64,000 nt of DNA from Cavia porcellus (GCF_034190915.1 NW_026947506.1:10787501-10851500), one strand, 5' to 3'; shown: positions 1-10,875, numbered from the stretch's first letter. Translations and numbers: made by a program. The notes: generated by a model from the sequence alone, not told the origin.

Positions 1-469
1 CTTTACCACCTGGATGGAACAAAATAAGCAAGACGGAAGGCCCCCGCCTTGTGCCTCTTCAGAGGAGCTCCAGTTTCCTCTATCGGATGTGGACACTGGA
101 CTCCAGGTCCTTCGAGCTTCCAGCACAGGCTCTGCAGCCTAGGTAACCCTTCAGCTTCCCAACAAGGACCCAAACGGGACTCTGCAGTGAGCTCCAGGCC
201 CTCGACCTGTGACTAGGTCCTTAGCTCTCTGGCGCACACCAGCCATTCTGCACTTATCCATCCCTAACTCAGCAGATGGCCACTGTAAGCCCACTCAGTA
301 AATCTGTTCTATCTGTTCCTCTAAGGAACCCTGACACAACTGCATTAACGCATGCAGTAAGAAATTTTCAACATCACTGGTAGACTGTATCCATGTCCTT
401 ATCTGCCTGACACTGTGGCATAATTTTGCAAGATAATACCAACGGGGAGAACTAAGAAAAGAGTATACA
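1..469. other. Non-coding stretch, nothing recognised
   Basis: Unique-looking sequence with no supportable gene, RNA or repeat. Confidence 0.5.
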
Positions 470-895
470 GGACCTCTCAGTCATTGCTTACAACTGAAAC
501 TTACAAATATCTCAGTAAAAACTTTTTTGACGGGTTCTTCCCATCTGTGTGGTTCCGAGTCAACACTGCGCTGGACAGCGGCTGCCTTCAACTGATTTCC
601 GCGTTCTTGCAACCCATGAACATTCAATTTCCCGCTTTTGCGCACGCGCCAACACTCCCCCAATCAGCTGTCAGTACGTCATCCTACCCACCCCTTTAAC
701 TCTACCCTGCCAACACCAAATAAAAGCCTGCGGTTTTCTTTGTCTCCCTCAGAAGGTGCTTACCTCTCTTCAGCAGTCCTGGCATGCCTGCAATAAAGGC
801 CCTTTTCTCTTGTTTTTTTCTCCTGTCTCTCTTGTGCCAGAAGGACCAATCACTTTTCTTAGTCACTTTTCTCAGTCACTTTTCTCATGGATTGG
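470..895 (+). mobile_element. LTR-like sequence (ERV-type, probable solo LTR)
   Basis: A TATA-like CCAAATAAAAGC near 713 is followed about 75 nt later by an AATAAAGGCC signal and a T-rich run, the spacing expected of U3-R-U5. No internal viral gene was seen. Ends are not defined and the family is not recognised. Confidence 0.4.
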
Positions 896-919
896 GCAAA
901 ATATCCAATATCCAACAAT

Positions 920-1245
920 CATAGCATAACGGAGGAAAGGTTTATTTTGGATCACAGTTTCAGATGTCTCATCCTATGCGTGGCCAGCCAGCTCCAAGAC
1001 AGGAATAGTGTGGTGGAAGAGCCTGACTGAAGGAAGCTGCCCACCTCATGACGGCCAGGAAGCAGAGAGAGAAGGGAGGAACCAGAGAGGAAGGCAAATC
1101 CTTCCGGGTCACTCCTCCAGAGACCCCCTCTCCTGGTACAGTATCCCCAAGACTCAGTTACCTTTTAAAAGCCCCTCCTCTCAATACAGGAAGCCTTTGG
1201 AGGATATTCTAGGTCTAAATCATCACAAACCTTCAACTAAGGCTA
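920..1245. mobile_element. Probable LTR-retroelement fragment
   Basis: The run GGTTTATTTTGGATCACAG, then CACCTCATGACGGCCAGGAAG and AGAGGAACCAGAG resembles a dispersed rodent retroelement sequence that I associate with MaLR/ERV-type elements. The family is uncertain. Confidence 0.35.
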
Positions 1246-1307
1246 AAAAAATTACATGGATACTAAGTATGAGACACATTTCATAAACATTAAATTTCAC
1301 AAAAACT

Positions 1308-1413
1308 GGGGGCTGGGGATTTAGCTCAGCGGCATAAGCGCCTGCCTTGCAAGTAGGCAGTCGTGAGTTCGATCCCTGGTACTGATAAAACGGAAAAAGA
1401 CAAAAAAAAAAAA
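1308..1413 (+). mobile_element. ID SINE, young, full length
   Basis: tRNA-derived SINE: GGGGCTGGGGATTTAGCTC (A box) through GTGAGTTCGATCCC (B box), a GGTACTGATAAAA end and an A-rich tail. The 11-bp target-site duplication TCACAAAAACT lies at 1297-1307 and 1414-1424. Confidence 0.95.
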
Positions 1414-1454
1414 TCACAAAAACTATACAACACTTATAAACATATTTTCCATGG

Positions 1455-1530
1455 GCCAGGGATATATCTCAATGGTACAGCAACTGCCTGGCAAGAGCAA
1501 GGTCATGAGTTTAATACCTGGTACTAAAAT
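1455..1530 (+). mobile_element. ID SINE, diverged
   Basis: Diverged ID body (GCCAGGGATATATCTCAATG) ending in an A/T-rich tail. Confidence 0.75.
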
Positions 1531-1726
1531 ATATATATCCTACAATGGTGCACTACAGTTGGCAAATTGTAACACAGACTCAGACTCATCTTACAAAGCA
1601 TACTTATAAGTATACCAAGGATGATTTTTAAGTACAAATATATTTTATGGCACACTTACAAAAGCCCTTCGTATTTTTGTCAATATTAGTTACTAGTTTA
1701 AAATATTTGTTTCATAGTACATCTTT

Positions 1727-1815
1727 TTTGTGTGTGTATGTGGTCCTGGGGATTGAACTTACGACCTTGAGCTTGCTAAGCAGGCACTTATGCCACTGAG
1801 CTAAATCCCCAACCC
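1727..1815 (-). mobile_element. ID SINE
   Basis: Minus-strand copy with a 14-bp target-site duplication CATAGTACATCTTT at 1713-1726 and 1816-1829. Confidence 0.95.
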
Positions 1816-1859
1816 CATAGTACATCTTTAACAATACCTTTTGTAAAAATTTTATTTCT

Positions 1860-1962
1860 AGGGGCTGGGGATTTAGCTCAGTGGCATAAGCACCTGCCTT
1901 GCAAGCAGGCAGTTGTGAGTTCCATCCCCGGTACCAATAAAAAGGAAAAAGACAAAAAAAAA
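1860..1962 (+). mobile_element. ID SINE, young
   Basis: Full-length copy; the target-site duplication TTTATTTCT lies at 1851-1859 and 1963-1971. Confidence 0.95.
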
Positions 1963-2229
1963 TTTATTTCTGAAACAGAAATTGTTTTAATATAAGACTC
2001 TAAATTCACAATCCCAAACTGACACAGTACCATTTAGTATATTCTTTGATACAAAGAATAATTTTAAGTTTTTTTGTTGCCATCATAAAATCTTCAAAAT
2101 ATTAATAAAAGTTTTCAATGTTGATTTCTTTAAAAAGATGTACCAGTTATTTGCTGTTCAATGAAATGTCACATTCAGGCAAATGTCACACCCATATTTA
2201 TTAGATGTCGCATGCCTACCTTGGGTCAA

Positions 2230-3300
2230 CTAATTTGAAGAGAAAGATTTCTGAGCCTCCAAGAAACCAGCAGGGATTCTTCTGATGTCTGCTGAAGCTT
2301 TCTTGGTAGGGGCAGAAGGCGACCCCAGAGTGTGGGTTCTCTTGTGATTTCCGAGGGCTGACCTGTGGGAGAAGGATTTCCCACATTCTGTATGCTCATA
2401 GGGCTCTTGCTGGTGTGGGCTGTCTGACGCTCTTGTGCTAAAGTTCTCTTACATTTGGGATATTCGAAGGGCTTCTCCCTGTGTGAGTTACCTGGTGATT
2501 AACAAAGTTCAGCTCTCGGAGAAGGTCTTCCCCACACTCCTTACACACAGTGTGCATACTCTGGTGCACCGTGAGAGGCAGTCTGTCACTGAAGACCTGC
2601 TGACACTCTCTGTGCTCATAGGGCTTCCTGCACTTGAATCCTCTAATGCATGTAAAGATTTGATGTCTCACAGAACATCCTCCCACATGCCTCACTAACA
2701 GGGCTTCTCCCCAGTGTTAGTCCACGAGTGTACCTTATGGCCTGACCAATAGCCAGAGGTTCACAGATCTTTCCCCCTCTGTGTATCCTCTGAAGAAGGA
2801 TGAGAGAGGGAGGACTTGTGGCTGAAGGTTTTCCCACATTCACTGTATTTGTCTGTTTTCTGAAACCTCATTGCAAAATTCACTAACATGCTTGCTTAAG
2901 GGTCTCTCTTTCCTACATGTGTTTCTTGATCCACAGTGTAATTTAGTTTCTGGGAGAAGATTTCTTCATCTCCATGCCATTCAAAGGCCATTTTTCCTCT
3001 GGTAGTTTTTTCATTGCAAGTGGAGACTGTCTTCCTGCTGAAACCTATCTCACTTGCATTACACCCACAGTTATTTCTGCTCAGTGATAACTCCACAGTG
3101 TATATTTAGAGTTGCCGGAGCTGGGGATTTAGCTCAGCGGCATAAGTGCCTGCCTTGCAGGTGCGTGGTCATGAGTTCGATCCCTGGTACCGACAAAAAA
3201 AATAAATTAAAAAAAATAGAGTTGCCTTCTCCCCATTAGACCTCCCACAGTCATTAAATGCACTGTGATTCTTCTCAGTATGAGGCTGAGGCAAAAAGAG
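2230..3300 (-). pseudogene. Decayed C2H2 zinc-finger array (KZFP-type), probable ZNF487 counterpart
   Basis: The minus strand encodes recognisable zinc-finger pieces in several frames. The last finger (YEHTECGKSFSHRSALGNH, then KRTH) keeps spacing but has His in place of the first Cys, and its frame runs to a TAG at 2230-2232. The preceding unit, with linker bases for EKPF, is in another frame because the HTGEKP linker near 2480 lacks one G; a further shift lies near 2405. Upstream, YSECGKTFSHKSSL ends in TGA at 2761-2763, and a degenerate unit (FEWHGDEEIFSQKLNYTVDQ) sits near 2900-3000. An ID SINE interrupts the 5' part at 3117-3216. No KRAB exon was found. With two frameshifts, an internal stop and lost zinc ligands it cannot make a normal protein. 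The name ZNF487 rests on synteny with HNRNPF; ZNF239 or ZNF485 are alternatives. Confidence 0.8.
3117..3216 (+). mobile_element. ID SINE inserted in the zinc-finger pseudogene
   Basis: The target-site duplication TAGAGTTGCC lies at 3107-3116 and 3217-3226, so the insertion split zinc-finger-derived sequence in the opposite orientation. Confidence 0.95.
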
Positions 3301-3460
3301 CCCTTCAAGTTCAAGGCCAGCCTGAACTACAGAGCAAAACCCTGTCTCAAAAAAAGACAAAAGGGGGGATTAAGCTCAGCGGCATAAGCACCTGCCTTGC
3401 AAGCAGGCAGTTGTGAGTTCAATCCCTGGTACCAAAAAACAAAAAATTTTTTAAAAATTA
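3283..3460 (+). mobile_element. Partial B1-like SINE followed by an ID SINE
   Basis: A 3' B1 piece (GAGGCTGAGG to CCCTGTCTC, 3283-3360) is followed directly by an ID copy (3363-3460). No clean separate duplication was found for the ID. Confidence 0.8.
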
Positions 3461-3479
3461 AAAAAACACATCTTTACTG

Positions 3480-3950
3480 CATTATAAGACACCTTGCCAT
3501 GGATCCCCCTCCCTGGAAACACACATATCACTTTGCGAGTGTAACAGTAGCACAGCATTTGCCTAGTCATGCAAGGCTTAGGGTTCCATCCCTACACTGA
3601 GGAGAAGCTGAAGAAATCACTGCCACAGAGCCCAGGGCAGAACCTTGCAGACTCTGACGAATGACAGGGAGTGACCTGCATGACATTACAGGACACTCTG
3701 GATGTTCTCTAGGGGCCAGGGCTGAGCAATGCCGGGCCTCCTCCAGTCCAAGCCAGATGCATCATGGGAGGACAGAAGAGGCCCAGGCTCTTGGTGCATT
3801 CTGGGGGTCCAGCAAGATAAGCTGTGAAAGATGTCACACGCAGAAGAACAGGTCAAAGAAGACCCCACGGGATCTGCTGCTGCCAGCCAAGAAAGGAAGG
3901 AGGCAGCTTGGTGAGGGAGGCAGGGAGGCCAGTTTTAGCAACACCCCAGT
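3480..3950. other. Non-coding stretch
   Basis: Unique-looking sequence. Open frames of 60-114 codons here lack homology or codon signature and are not called as genes. Confidence 0.5.
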
Positions 3951-3954
3951 GGAG

Positions 3955-4130
3955 AGGCAGTGGTGGTGTGTGCCTGCAATCTCAGTACTTTGGAAACTGA
4001 GGTAGGAGGACCCCAGATTCAAGCCCAGGGCAGCTTAGTAACTTATTGACCCTGTCTCCAAGTGAAAAATAAACAGCTGGGAGTGCAACTCAGTGTGAAG
4101 ATCCTGGGTTCAATCCTCAGTACACAAGAA
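3955..4130 (+). mobile_element. Old B1-ID dimeric SINE
   Basis: A B1 monomer (GTGGTGTGTGCCTGCAATC to CCCTGTCTCC) runs into a diverged ID half (AGCTGGGAGTGCAACTCAG to CAATCCTCAGTA). Confidence 0.7.
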
Positions 4131-4654
4131 TATAAATACATATAAATACACAAGAATATAAATAGCTTCAAACCAGTGAAGCTAAGAAGACAGAAGCCAC
4201 CCTGAGATGAGAGCAGGTAAGCAGGGTTCTTGGAGAGGAAACAGGCAGAGTTGGTAAAAGGCCCCACAGATTCAGGCTGCCCACCACCAGACGCAAAGCA
4301 AGCCCCAGCTCCTCCAGCTGCGAGCTTAGGACATGCGCACTCTGCCTGAACGTCAAAAAGAGGCAAACACTAAAATGCAGTAGTCACAACCCTTGCTCAC
4401 TGGCCAGAGGTAGAGTAGCCTGTGAAGGCTAAGCAGGCCAGGACACAGTGAGGACAGGGTGAGGACAGAAGCTGGGCTGGTCAGGCAACAGGCTGGCTAC
4501 AAACCGTACAATCCCAGAGAGTGAGGACAGGGGGCAGGACAGGAGGGTGGGAGCAACCAAACATGAGGAAGGGCTGCCTGGAGCGTAGAACACAGGAACG
4601 CTCTACAGAGAGGAGAAACCACCAGAGAGAAAGACAGAAACCAATCATGACGAC

Positions 4655-4850
4655 GCTCCAGCCAGGATGGTGACACACACCTGCAATCTCAGCACTCAGG
4701 AAGCTGAGGCAGGAGGACTGCAAGTTCAAGGCACATGCCCACTGATCCCAGCACTCAGAAGGCTGAGGCAGGAGGACTGTTGTGAGCTCAAGGCCAACCT
4801 AGGCTACAAAGTTCAAGGCCTGCCTGAACTACAAAAGTTTAAAAAAGAAT
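4655..4850 (+). mobile_element. B1-like SINE with a duplicated left part
   Basis: The CCCAGCACTCAG-AGGCTGAGGCAGGAGGACTG segment occurs twice in tandem (about 4690 and 4750) before the B1 3' part. Confidence 0.75.
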
Positions 4851-5085
4851 AAGAAAGCTCATGCCCCTAGGCTATACAGCAAGACTCCAAGACAGACAGA
4901 ACATGAATATCCACTGGACAGAATCCTCAGGAAGACAGGCATCAACTTGTGCCACACACAGTAAGACCATTAGTGCCCCTGGGTTCAAAATGTGAGCGGG
5001 AACTAACATATCTGTTAGAAAATGCAACCTTAACCAATCTATGTATAACATTTAAGAAGGGGTTTTGTTTGTATGCTTGATTTTT

Positions 5086-5236
5086 GTTTTGTCTTTATGA
5101 GACAGGGTCTCTACTATGCAGTTCAGATTGGCCTTGAGCTCACTTTGTAGCCAAGGCTGGTCTTGAATTTTCAAGGATCCGCCTGCTTCAGCCTCCCAAA
5201 TGCTGGGATTACAGGCCTGTGCCACCAAGCCCAGTT
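5086..5236 (-). mobile_element. B1-like SINE with the rodent internal duplication
   Basis: Minus-strand B1 from GAGACAGGGTCTC to the GGGATTACAGGCCTGTGCC end; the internal duplicated segment (GCAGTTCAGATTGGCC / TTTGTAGCCAAGGCTGG) is visible. Confidence 0.9.
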
Positions 5237-5651
5237 TAAGGAGTTTCTTTTCATTTTTGTTTTTTGTTGGGGGTTTTTGTTTTTGTTTTTGGTAGCAGGG
5301 ATCAATATACCGCTGAGCCTGGCCCAGTTTTTTTTTTTTTTTTTTAATTGATAAGTTTGTTTTTTCTTGCAAATATCCCAGTGTCCACACCAGAATGGAA
5401 GCCAACTTCTGCAGGACCCAGGCATTTCAACCCAAGTAAAAGGACAGTCGTGAGCTCAAGGCCAACCTAGGCTACAAAGTTGTCCTGTGTACAAAGACTC
5501 TGCTTCCCCGGGAAGTGATTCTGGGCACCAATTTCCAGCTCTCACGGATAAATCACTAGTCTAGAACCACGGGAAGACCAGTAAAGACTTGGACTTCAGT
5601 GCCAAAAGCACCAAATGTCTCAGAAGGAATTTATGATTTCTTCTTTCTTCT

Positions 5652-5845
5652 TTTAAGTACTCAGGATTGACCTTAGGATCTCAAATTTTCTATGCACGTG
5701 CTCTGCCACTCAGCTACTTCCTCAGCCCTTTATTTCTTTTGGAGACAGGGGTCCTACTAAATTACCCATGCTGATCTGGAACTTAAGATCCTCCTGCCTC
5801 AGTCTCCTATCACCTGGCTCATAGGTATGTGCCACCACGACGGCC
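5652..5845 (-). mobile_element. Old B1-ID dimeric SINE
   Basis: Read on the minus strand, a B1 monomer without the internal duplication is followed by a diverged ID (GGGCTGAGGAAGTAGCTGAG). Confidence 0.75.
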
Positions 5846-6199
5846 TGATGATTTTTCTTTCTGATGATTTCTTTTAATGGCCACTGCATATCACGTAACA
5901 GAACATCTGTGTTTGCCACAACTAGTAGAAAGACCAGACTGATGTGCTCGAGGATCAGAAGGCCTCCCACTTCTGCACACGTTCTAGGTGTGCTCACATA
6001 GGTGTGCTCGTGTGTTTTCCCACGTTAACTCCACTTACTTACACATTTGCACTCTATTTTTTTTTGAAACACATTTGCATTCTAAACTGAGACACTATAA
6101 ACAAGTAGGAAGTAAACAAAACAACTCACCTGAGATCTGTTTTCTGCTGCTCTAGGAAACAGAACTAGGAAAGTGCACCTGAGGACAAAGAATGGATCA

Positions 6200-6325
6200 C
6201 AAGCCAGGCATGGCAGTCCACACCTGTAATCCTAGGGCTCAAGAGGCTGAAGCAGGAGGATTTCCACAAGTTCCAGGCCAGTGTGGGCTACACAGAGATG
6301 CCATCAAAACAAAAACAAAAAAAGG
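6200..6325 (+). mobile_element. B1-like SINE
   Basis: GCCAGGCATGGCAGTCCAC to an A-rich tail of CAAAA repeats. Confidence 0.85.
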
Positions 6326-6550
6326 ATGGATCACAAGTGTGGCCTACTTTGTCCTCCTGCAATCTCTGTATAGAAAGCACTATATCGCCACTGGACAAAT
6401 GTTGGTAGGAGAGACACACCTGGCCCTGAACTACTTTGGCAATGTTTTCCCTAGAAACTGCTTTTGAACTGTGTGAAAAATTTAAACTCCCCACTTGAGA
6501 GATTCCAGCTCACCCCAGAAAGAATGGCTACTATCAAGAAAGCAACCAGG

Positions 6551-6662
6551 GGGCTGGGGATTTAGCTCAGCGGCATAAGCACCTGCCTTGCAAGCAGGCA
6601 GTTGTGAGTTTGATCCCTGGTACTGATAAAAATGCAAAAGACCAAAAAAAAAAAAAAAAAAA
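6551..6662 (+). mobile_element. ID SINE, young
   Basis: Full-length body with a long A tail. An imperfect duplication (AGAAAGCAACCA / AGAAACCAACCA) flanks it. Confidence 0.92.
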
Positions 6663-6669
6663 GAAACCA

Positions 6670-7430
6670 ACCAATAACAGATGCTGGCCAGGGGTTTGAA
6701 AAAAAGGAACCCCTCTCCACTTGGTGGCAGTGTAGACTGATGCAACCACTGTGAAAATCAGTGTGGAGATTAAATACTAGGACTAGAGGCCCATTAGACC
6801 CAGCTATTCTCCTCTGGGCCTCTTCCCAAAGTAAGTTAAAAACATCATCCCACAGTGATATATGTGCGCCCATGTTTATAACAGCACAATTTGTAATAGC
6901 CAGGTTTTGAAAATAACTTAAGTGTCCATCGACAGAGGAATAGATAAAAAAAAAATGATATGGTATTTTATACAGTGGAGTACTACTCTGTCATAAAGAA
7001 GGATAAACTGGAGACTTTTATAGGAAAATGGATGCAACTCGAGACCATACTTTTTAATGTGAGGACTTTGCGGGGGGGGGGGGGAGACCATACTTACAAG
7101 TGAAATAAATCAGACACACATGTGTAAATATTGTATTGTCTCAATAGTGTGAGAAGGTGAAAGAAATAACATATAATAAGATAGTTAAGGTAATTATACT
7201 ACTGGTTTCTCTGAGTTCACTGAAGAGAAAATTTGTTCTGGTTCTGTTTAATTGAATGCAGATGACCTGTGCTCTGGGTGAATGATTTGGGGAAGACAGT
7301 ATGCAATTTATATGCCACTGTTGCCTCTTGATTGACATATTTTCAAATTTTGGATTTTGTTTTGTTTTCTTTTCCCTTTTTCTCTTGTTGAAATAAAACG
7401 GATTTGGAAAAAATAAAAACTCTGCCTCCC
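6670..7430 (+). mobile_element. L1 3' end fragment, sense orientation
   Basis: Sequence typical of the end of L1: CCCATGTTTATAACAGCACAA, the GTGTCCATCGACAGAGGAAT run, CATAAAGAAGGATAAACTGG, then a 3' UTR shared with the copy at 13.3-13.7 kb. It is 5' truncated. A 31-bp insert interrupts it at 7053-7083. Confidence 0.85.
7053..7083. other. G-rich insert inside L1, flanked by a 12-bp direct repeat
   Basis: GAGACCATACTT occurs at 7041-7052 and 7084-7095, flanking an insert that ends in a run of about 13 G. The other L1 copy in the window has an uninterrupted junction. Confidence 0.8.
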
Positions 7431-7859
7431 TGATGAAGTTTCTGACTTTTCGATCTTCTGAGTTTGCTGAAGCCAGATGCCATGCCAGAGAAGAAAAAAA
7501 AGAAGAAAAAAATCTTTGACTCCAGGTGTGGGCACTCACCCTGTGGCACGGGAGCTTTCGTCCAAGTCCTCTATGCTGGACATGCTGAATGGAGAGAAAG
7601 AGGCGGAAGGAAGCTCCTCCTGCACCGGCTTTCTGGACTGCAGGGTGGGAGCACCCACATCTCTCAGGGCCCGAGGAAGGGGCTGGAGGGACGCCCCCTC
7701 CTCCCAGAGCCTGGAAGGCCAAGGCAGACCAGGAGTCATGGCAGGACCACAGTCACGGGCAGGGCCATGAAGTGGCACAGGCCTGTAATCGCGTCACCCA
7801 GCAGGGGTTCCAGGAGGTTCCCGAGGTGGAAGAAGGAAGCCTGAGTCACTCCGTCACAG

Positions 7860-9050
7860 CAAAGGAATTTCCGGACATAAAGCGGCTTACTGGGGAGAAT
7901 TCCTCAGTCCGCAGACGGGACAGTCAGGCCGCCTGTAGTTCCGCGGGTGTTTGTAGGAGACTCGGGGTGGAAATCCGCACACCCTATCCCTCTACAGGGA
8001 CTCCGGTAAGGGGTGAAGGCGGGGTTCCCTCCCCAGCGGGAAGGGCGTAGGCCGGATCTCGGGACAGCCTGGAGTCCTGGTAAGGGGAAGCCGCCCGCCC
8101 CGGGGGGCTGCCTATTCCCTGGGGAAGGGCCAATGCGCAGGCAAAGGCAGGCCGGGGTTTAATGAGTCTCCCAGAATTTTAGTAATTTTTTTAAGGGCTT
8201 TGTATCGCAAAGCGCAGTTTTTATTAAAAGTCCAATTTTTTTTTTTTTTTTTTTTGGTTCCGGGGATCGAACTCACGACCTTGAGCTTGCCAGGCAGGCG
8301 CTTACACCACTGAGCTAAACCCCAGGCCTTAAAAGTCCAATTTTTAAATTACAAGTTGTCTATCTATACTACTTCTATCTCACCTCCATTTCTGCACTAA
8401 GGAGGCCGAAGCAGGAGGATCGCGAGATCGTCGCCAGCCTGGGCTACACGGCAAGCTCTCGCCCAGCTGACTACGTGGCCAACCAGCTCAAAACACAAAA
8501 GCCTCCGCAGTTCCCGCGGCGTCCTTGCGCTGCAGGCCGCCCTGCGTGGCCACTGGGGCGCGCCCGCGGGCCAGGACTCCCCTCCTGCCCATATGCGCAT
8601 GAGCGAAATCGGCGGCGCGCACAGGCTTCCGGTCGGGCTCCGCGTGGACTGTCGCGGCGCAGTGGTCTAGTGGCCGGCAGATGGCGCACCGGGCAACCGC
8701 GGCCCTGCGCGTGGGCGAACAGAGTTATGAGGCACGCGCCAGCGAAAGCACAGCCCCGACTAAGCAATGTGGCTAGGCTAGCCTCGCGAAGGAGCGTGCG
8801 ACAGGCAGGACTCGCCCTGCGCACCGCGCGCCGGAAAGTAAAAATGGCTGCGTGCGGCTTCATCGCCCGCGGGAGGCTTTCACAAAGCTGCGGTTTAACG
8901 GGCGTCACCTCTGTTGCGCGCTTCCGGGAAGCGCGTGAGCACTTCCGGGTCGAGCCACTTCCGGGCAGAGCACTTCCGGATGGAGGAGCGAGCGCCGAGC
9001 CCAGCCACGCCCAGGCCTGCGTCCGCCCCCATCTGCCAGGAAAGAAAGGG
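7860..9050. promoter_or_regulatory. CpG-rich promoter region with ETS array
   Basis: CpG-dense DNA at about 7860-8150 and 8400-9050 is split by an ID insertion at 8241-8328. It holds ETS-type CTTCCGG sites at 8921, 8942, 8958 and 8973, an NRF1-like TGCGCATGAG near 8591 and a YY1-like AAAATGGCTGC at 8841. It could be the promoter of the decayed zinc-finger gene to the left, which would run on the minus strand, or of an unidentified plus-strand transcript. Strand and transcript are unknown. Confidence 0.55.
8241..8328 (-). mobile_element. ID SINE inside the CpG promoter region
   Basis: A 17-bp target-site duplication TTAAAAGTCCAATTTTT lies at 8224-8240 and 8329-8345. Confidence 0.95.
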
Positions 9051-9371
9051 TTTATTGTTGGAAATGATGTTAAAGATACGTGGATTAGGATAGCATGAGT
9101 TAGCGGATCATTCTCGAAAATTCGGGGGTGCGGACGGCACTGGGTGTGTGCTGATAAAGGACTCCGTCTGTGATTTACCGCAGACTTTGGGATTCTGCGA
9201 TTCCCACAACTTTTTTTTAAAAAAAAAAGATTAAAACATTTTATATCTCAACCTCTGCGTGGGATCCGACTTTCAGAGGCTCACTTTTGTTTCTTTTTGA
9301 GGCAGTTCAGGCTGGCCTTTTGCTCACTGTGGAGCCCCGGGCTGGTCTCAGACTCCCGCCGAGATTACATT

Positions 9372-9475
9372 TTTTTGTTTTTGTTTTTGTTTTTTAATCG
9401 GTACCAGGAATCGAACTCACGACTGCCTGCTTGCAAGGCAGGCACTTAGCCCCTGAGCTAAATCCCCAGCCCCCT
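9372..9475 (-). mobile_element. ID SINE
   Basis: The target-site duplication GATTACATT lies at 9363-9371 and 9476-9484. It is inserted in the distal part of a B1 fragment (about 9280-9370). Confidence 0.93.
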
Positions 9476-9484
9476 GATTACATT

Positions 9485-10470
9485 ATTTTTAAGCCACACA
9501 ATTTAAATCCCTAGTGAATGACAGGCAACCCCTGCTCTGCATGGCCGTGACCGGAATTCCAGGCCACCACAGGGCTCTGATTCCAGGTGACCACGACAGA
9601 GCCCAGGCTCAGCTGCAAGCCCTCTTGTCCGGAACTGCAGCACCCACAACAGCTGTGCTGCAGGACCGGCGCCCACACACTGCTCGGACAGCCTGTCCCT
9701 GCCTGGTCACTGTCACCTGTCCTGTCACAGCGTGTAGGAAACGCGTGTTGTACATCCTGGTTGCCCATGGTCTGCTGCTGTGGTTGCGAACACCGACGCC
9801 TCCATCTGAACCTCTGCAGAGCCCTGGATTCAGTCCCCTGTACGGAAAGGAAAAAAATCCAGTGTCCCCAAAAACTGAGCTCTCCCCTACTGTCGGTAGT
9901 TACTAAACAAAATCTGTTTTTGACGTCATCAAACAAAGGAACCACAGTTAGGGATGGGGAACAGGCAAAATCCTGGCCCTACCCTGCTACTCATAAGAGC
10001 ATGATTTGTGTTTTCTTCTGGGACAGGCAGAACTTAAAAGCCATTTTTGCTATGAGCCAAGACTCTTCACTTGGGCCTACAGATGCCCACAAATAACTAA
10101 AGGCAGGCTGAAGTGCCACCATTTTGTTGCCTTTGTTACCTTGAAACTTTGGACCAAGTTCCTTCTCAACTCTGCAGATAGACATTTTTAACTGTTTATG
10201 GAGAGTCTGTGCAAAAGTTGGCAAACTAAGGTCTGTTGGCCTTGAATTTACATAATCTCACTCCCCCAAAGATGGGCAATTTCCAGGGACACTCACCATT
10301 GCCCAGAACTCTGCTGTGAGCCTGAGACCACAGAGATAAACCTTTCCTGCAAAAATCACAGCTCAGCCAAAGAGAACTCCAGAACACTAGAACACCATGA
10401 CTGAGATAATGCTGCCCACCAGAAAAGTTCGTAACCAAGCAAATCTAGTATCTCTGTGACTAAGATTTTT
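9485..10470. other. Non-coding unique stretch
   Basis: Overlapping open frames of 130-169 codons at 9511-10096 lie on both strands without domain signature. I see nothing else. Confidence 0.5.
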
Positions 10471-10474
10471 TTCT

Positions 10475-10612
10475 GAGACAGGGTCCATTACATAGTGCAG
10501 GCTGGCCTTGAATTCACTATGTAATGTAGCCCAGGCTGGCCTCTAACAGACTGATCCTCCTGCCCCAGCCTCCCAAGTGCTAGGATGACAGGTGTGCACC
10601 ACCATGTCTTGT
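10475..10612 (-). mobile_element. B1-like SINE
   Basis: GAGACAGGGTCCATTACATAG to GTGTGCACCACCATG, minus orientation. Confidence 0.85.
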
Positions 10613-10651
10613 TCTAAAACTTTTATCAATACAATTCAAAAATCAAAAGTG

Positions 10652-10746
10652 AAGGGCCTGGGATTTAGCTCAGCAGCATAAGCACCTGCCTTGCAAGCAT
10701 GGGTACATGAGTTTGATCCCTGGTACCAAAAAACAAAACAAAAAAC
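10652..10746 (+). mobile_element. ID SINE
   Basis: Flanked by CAAAAGTG at 10644-10651 and 10747-10754. A second, much older ID-like copy follows at about 10757-10835. Confidence 0.9.
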
Positions 10747-10875
10747 CAAAAGTGGTGGTGTTAGGAGTGTGTATAGTTCAGTGGTAAAGCACGTTTAGTT
10801 TGCTCAGTGACTTGAGTTCAGTACCCTGCACCAGAGAACACTAGGGTATGGGCAAGGGGATTGTTTTGTTTTTTC

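Noticed and set aside
8475..9098. 207-codon frame in the 8.4-9.0 kb CpG region
   Set aside because: GC-driven; the long Arg/Ala/Pro-rich product has no domain. Only its 3' part from 8844 is kept as a weak lead.
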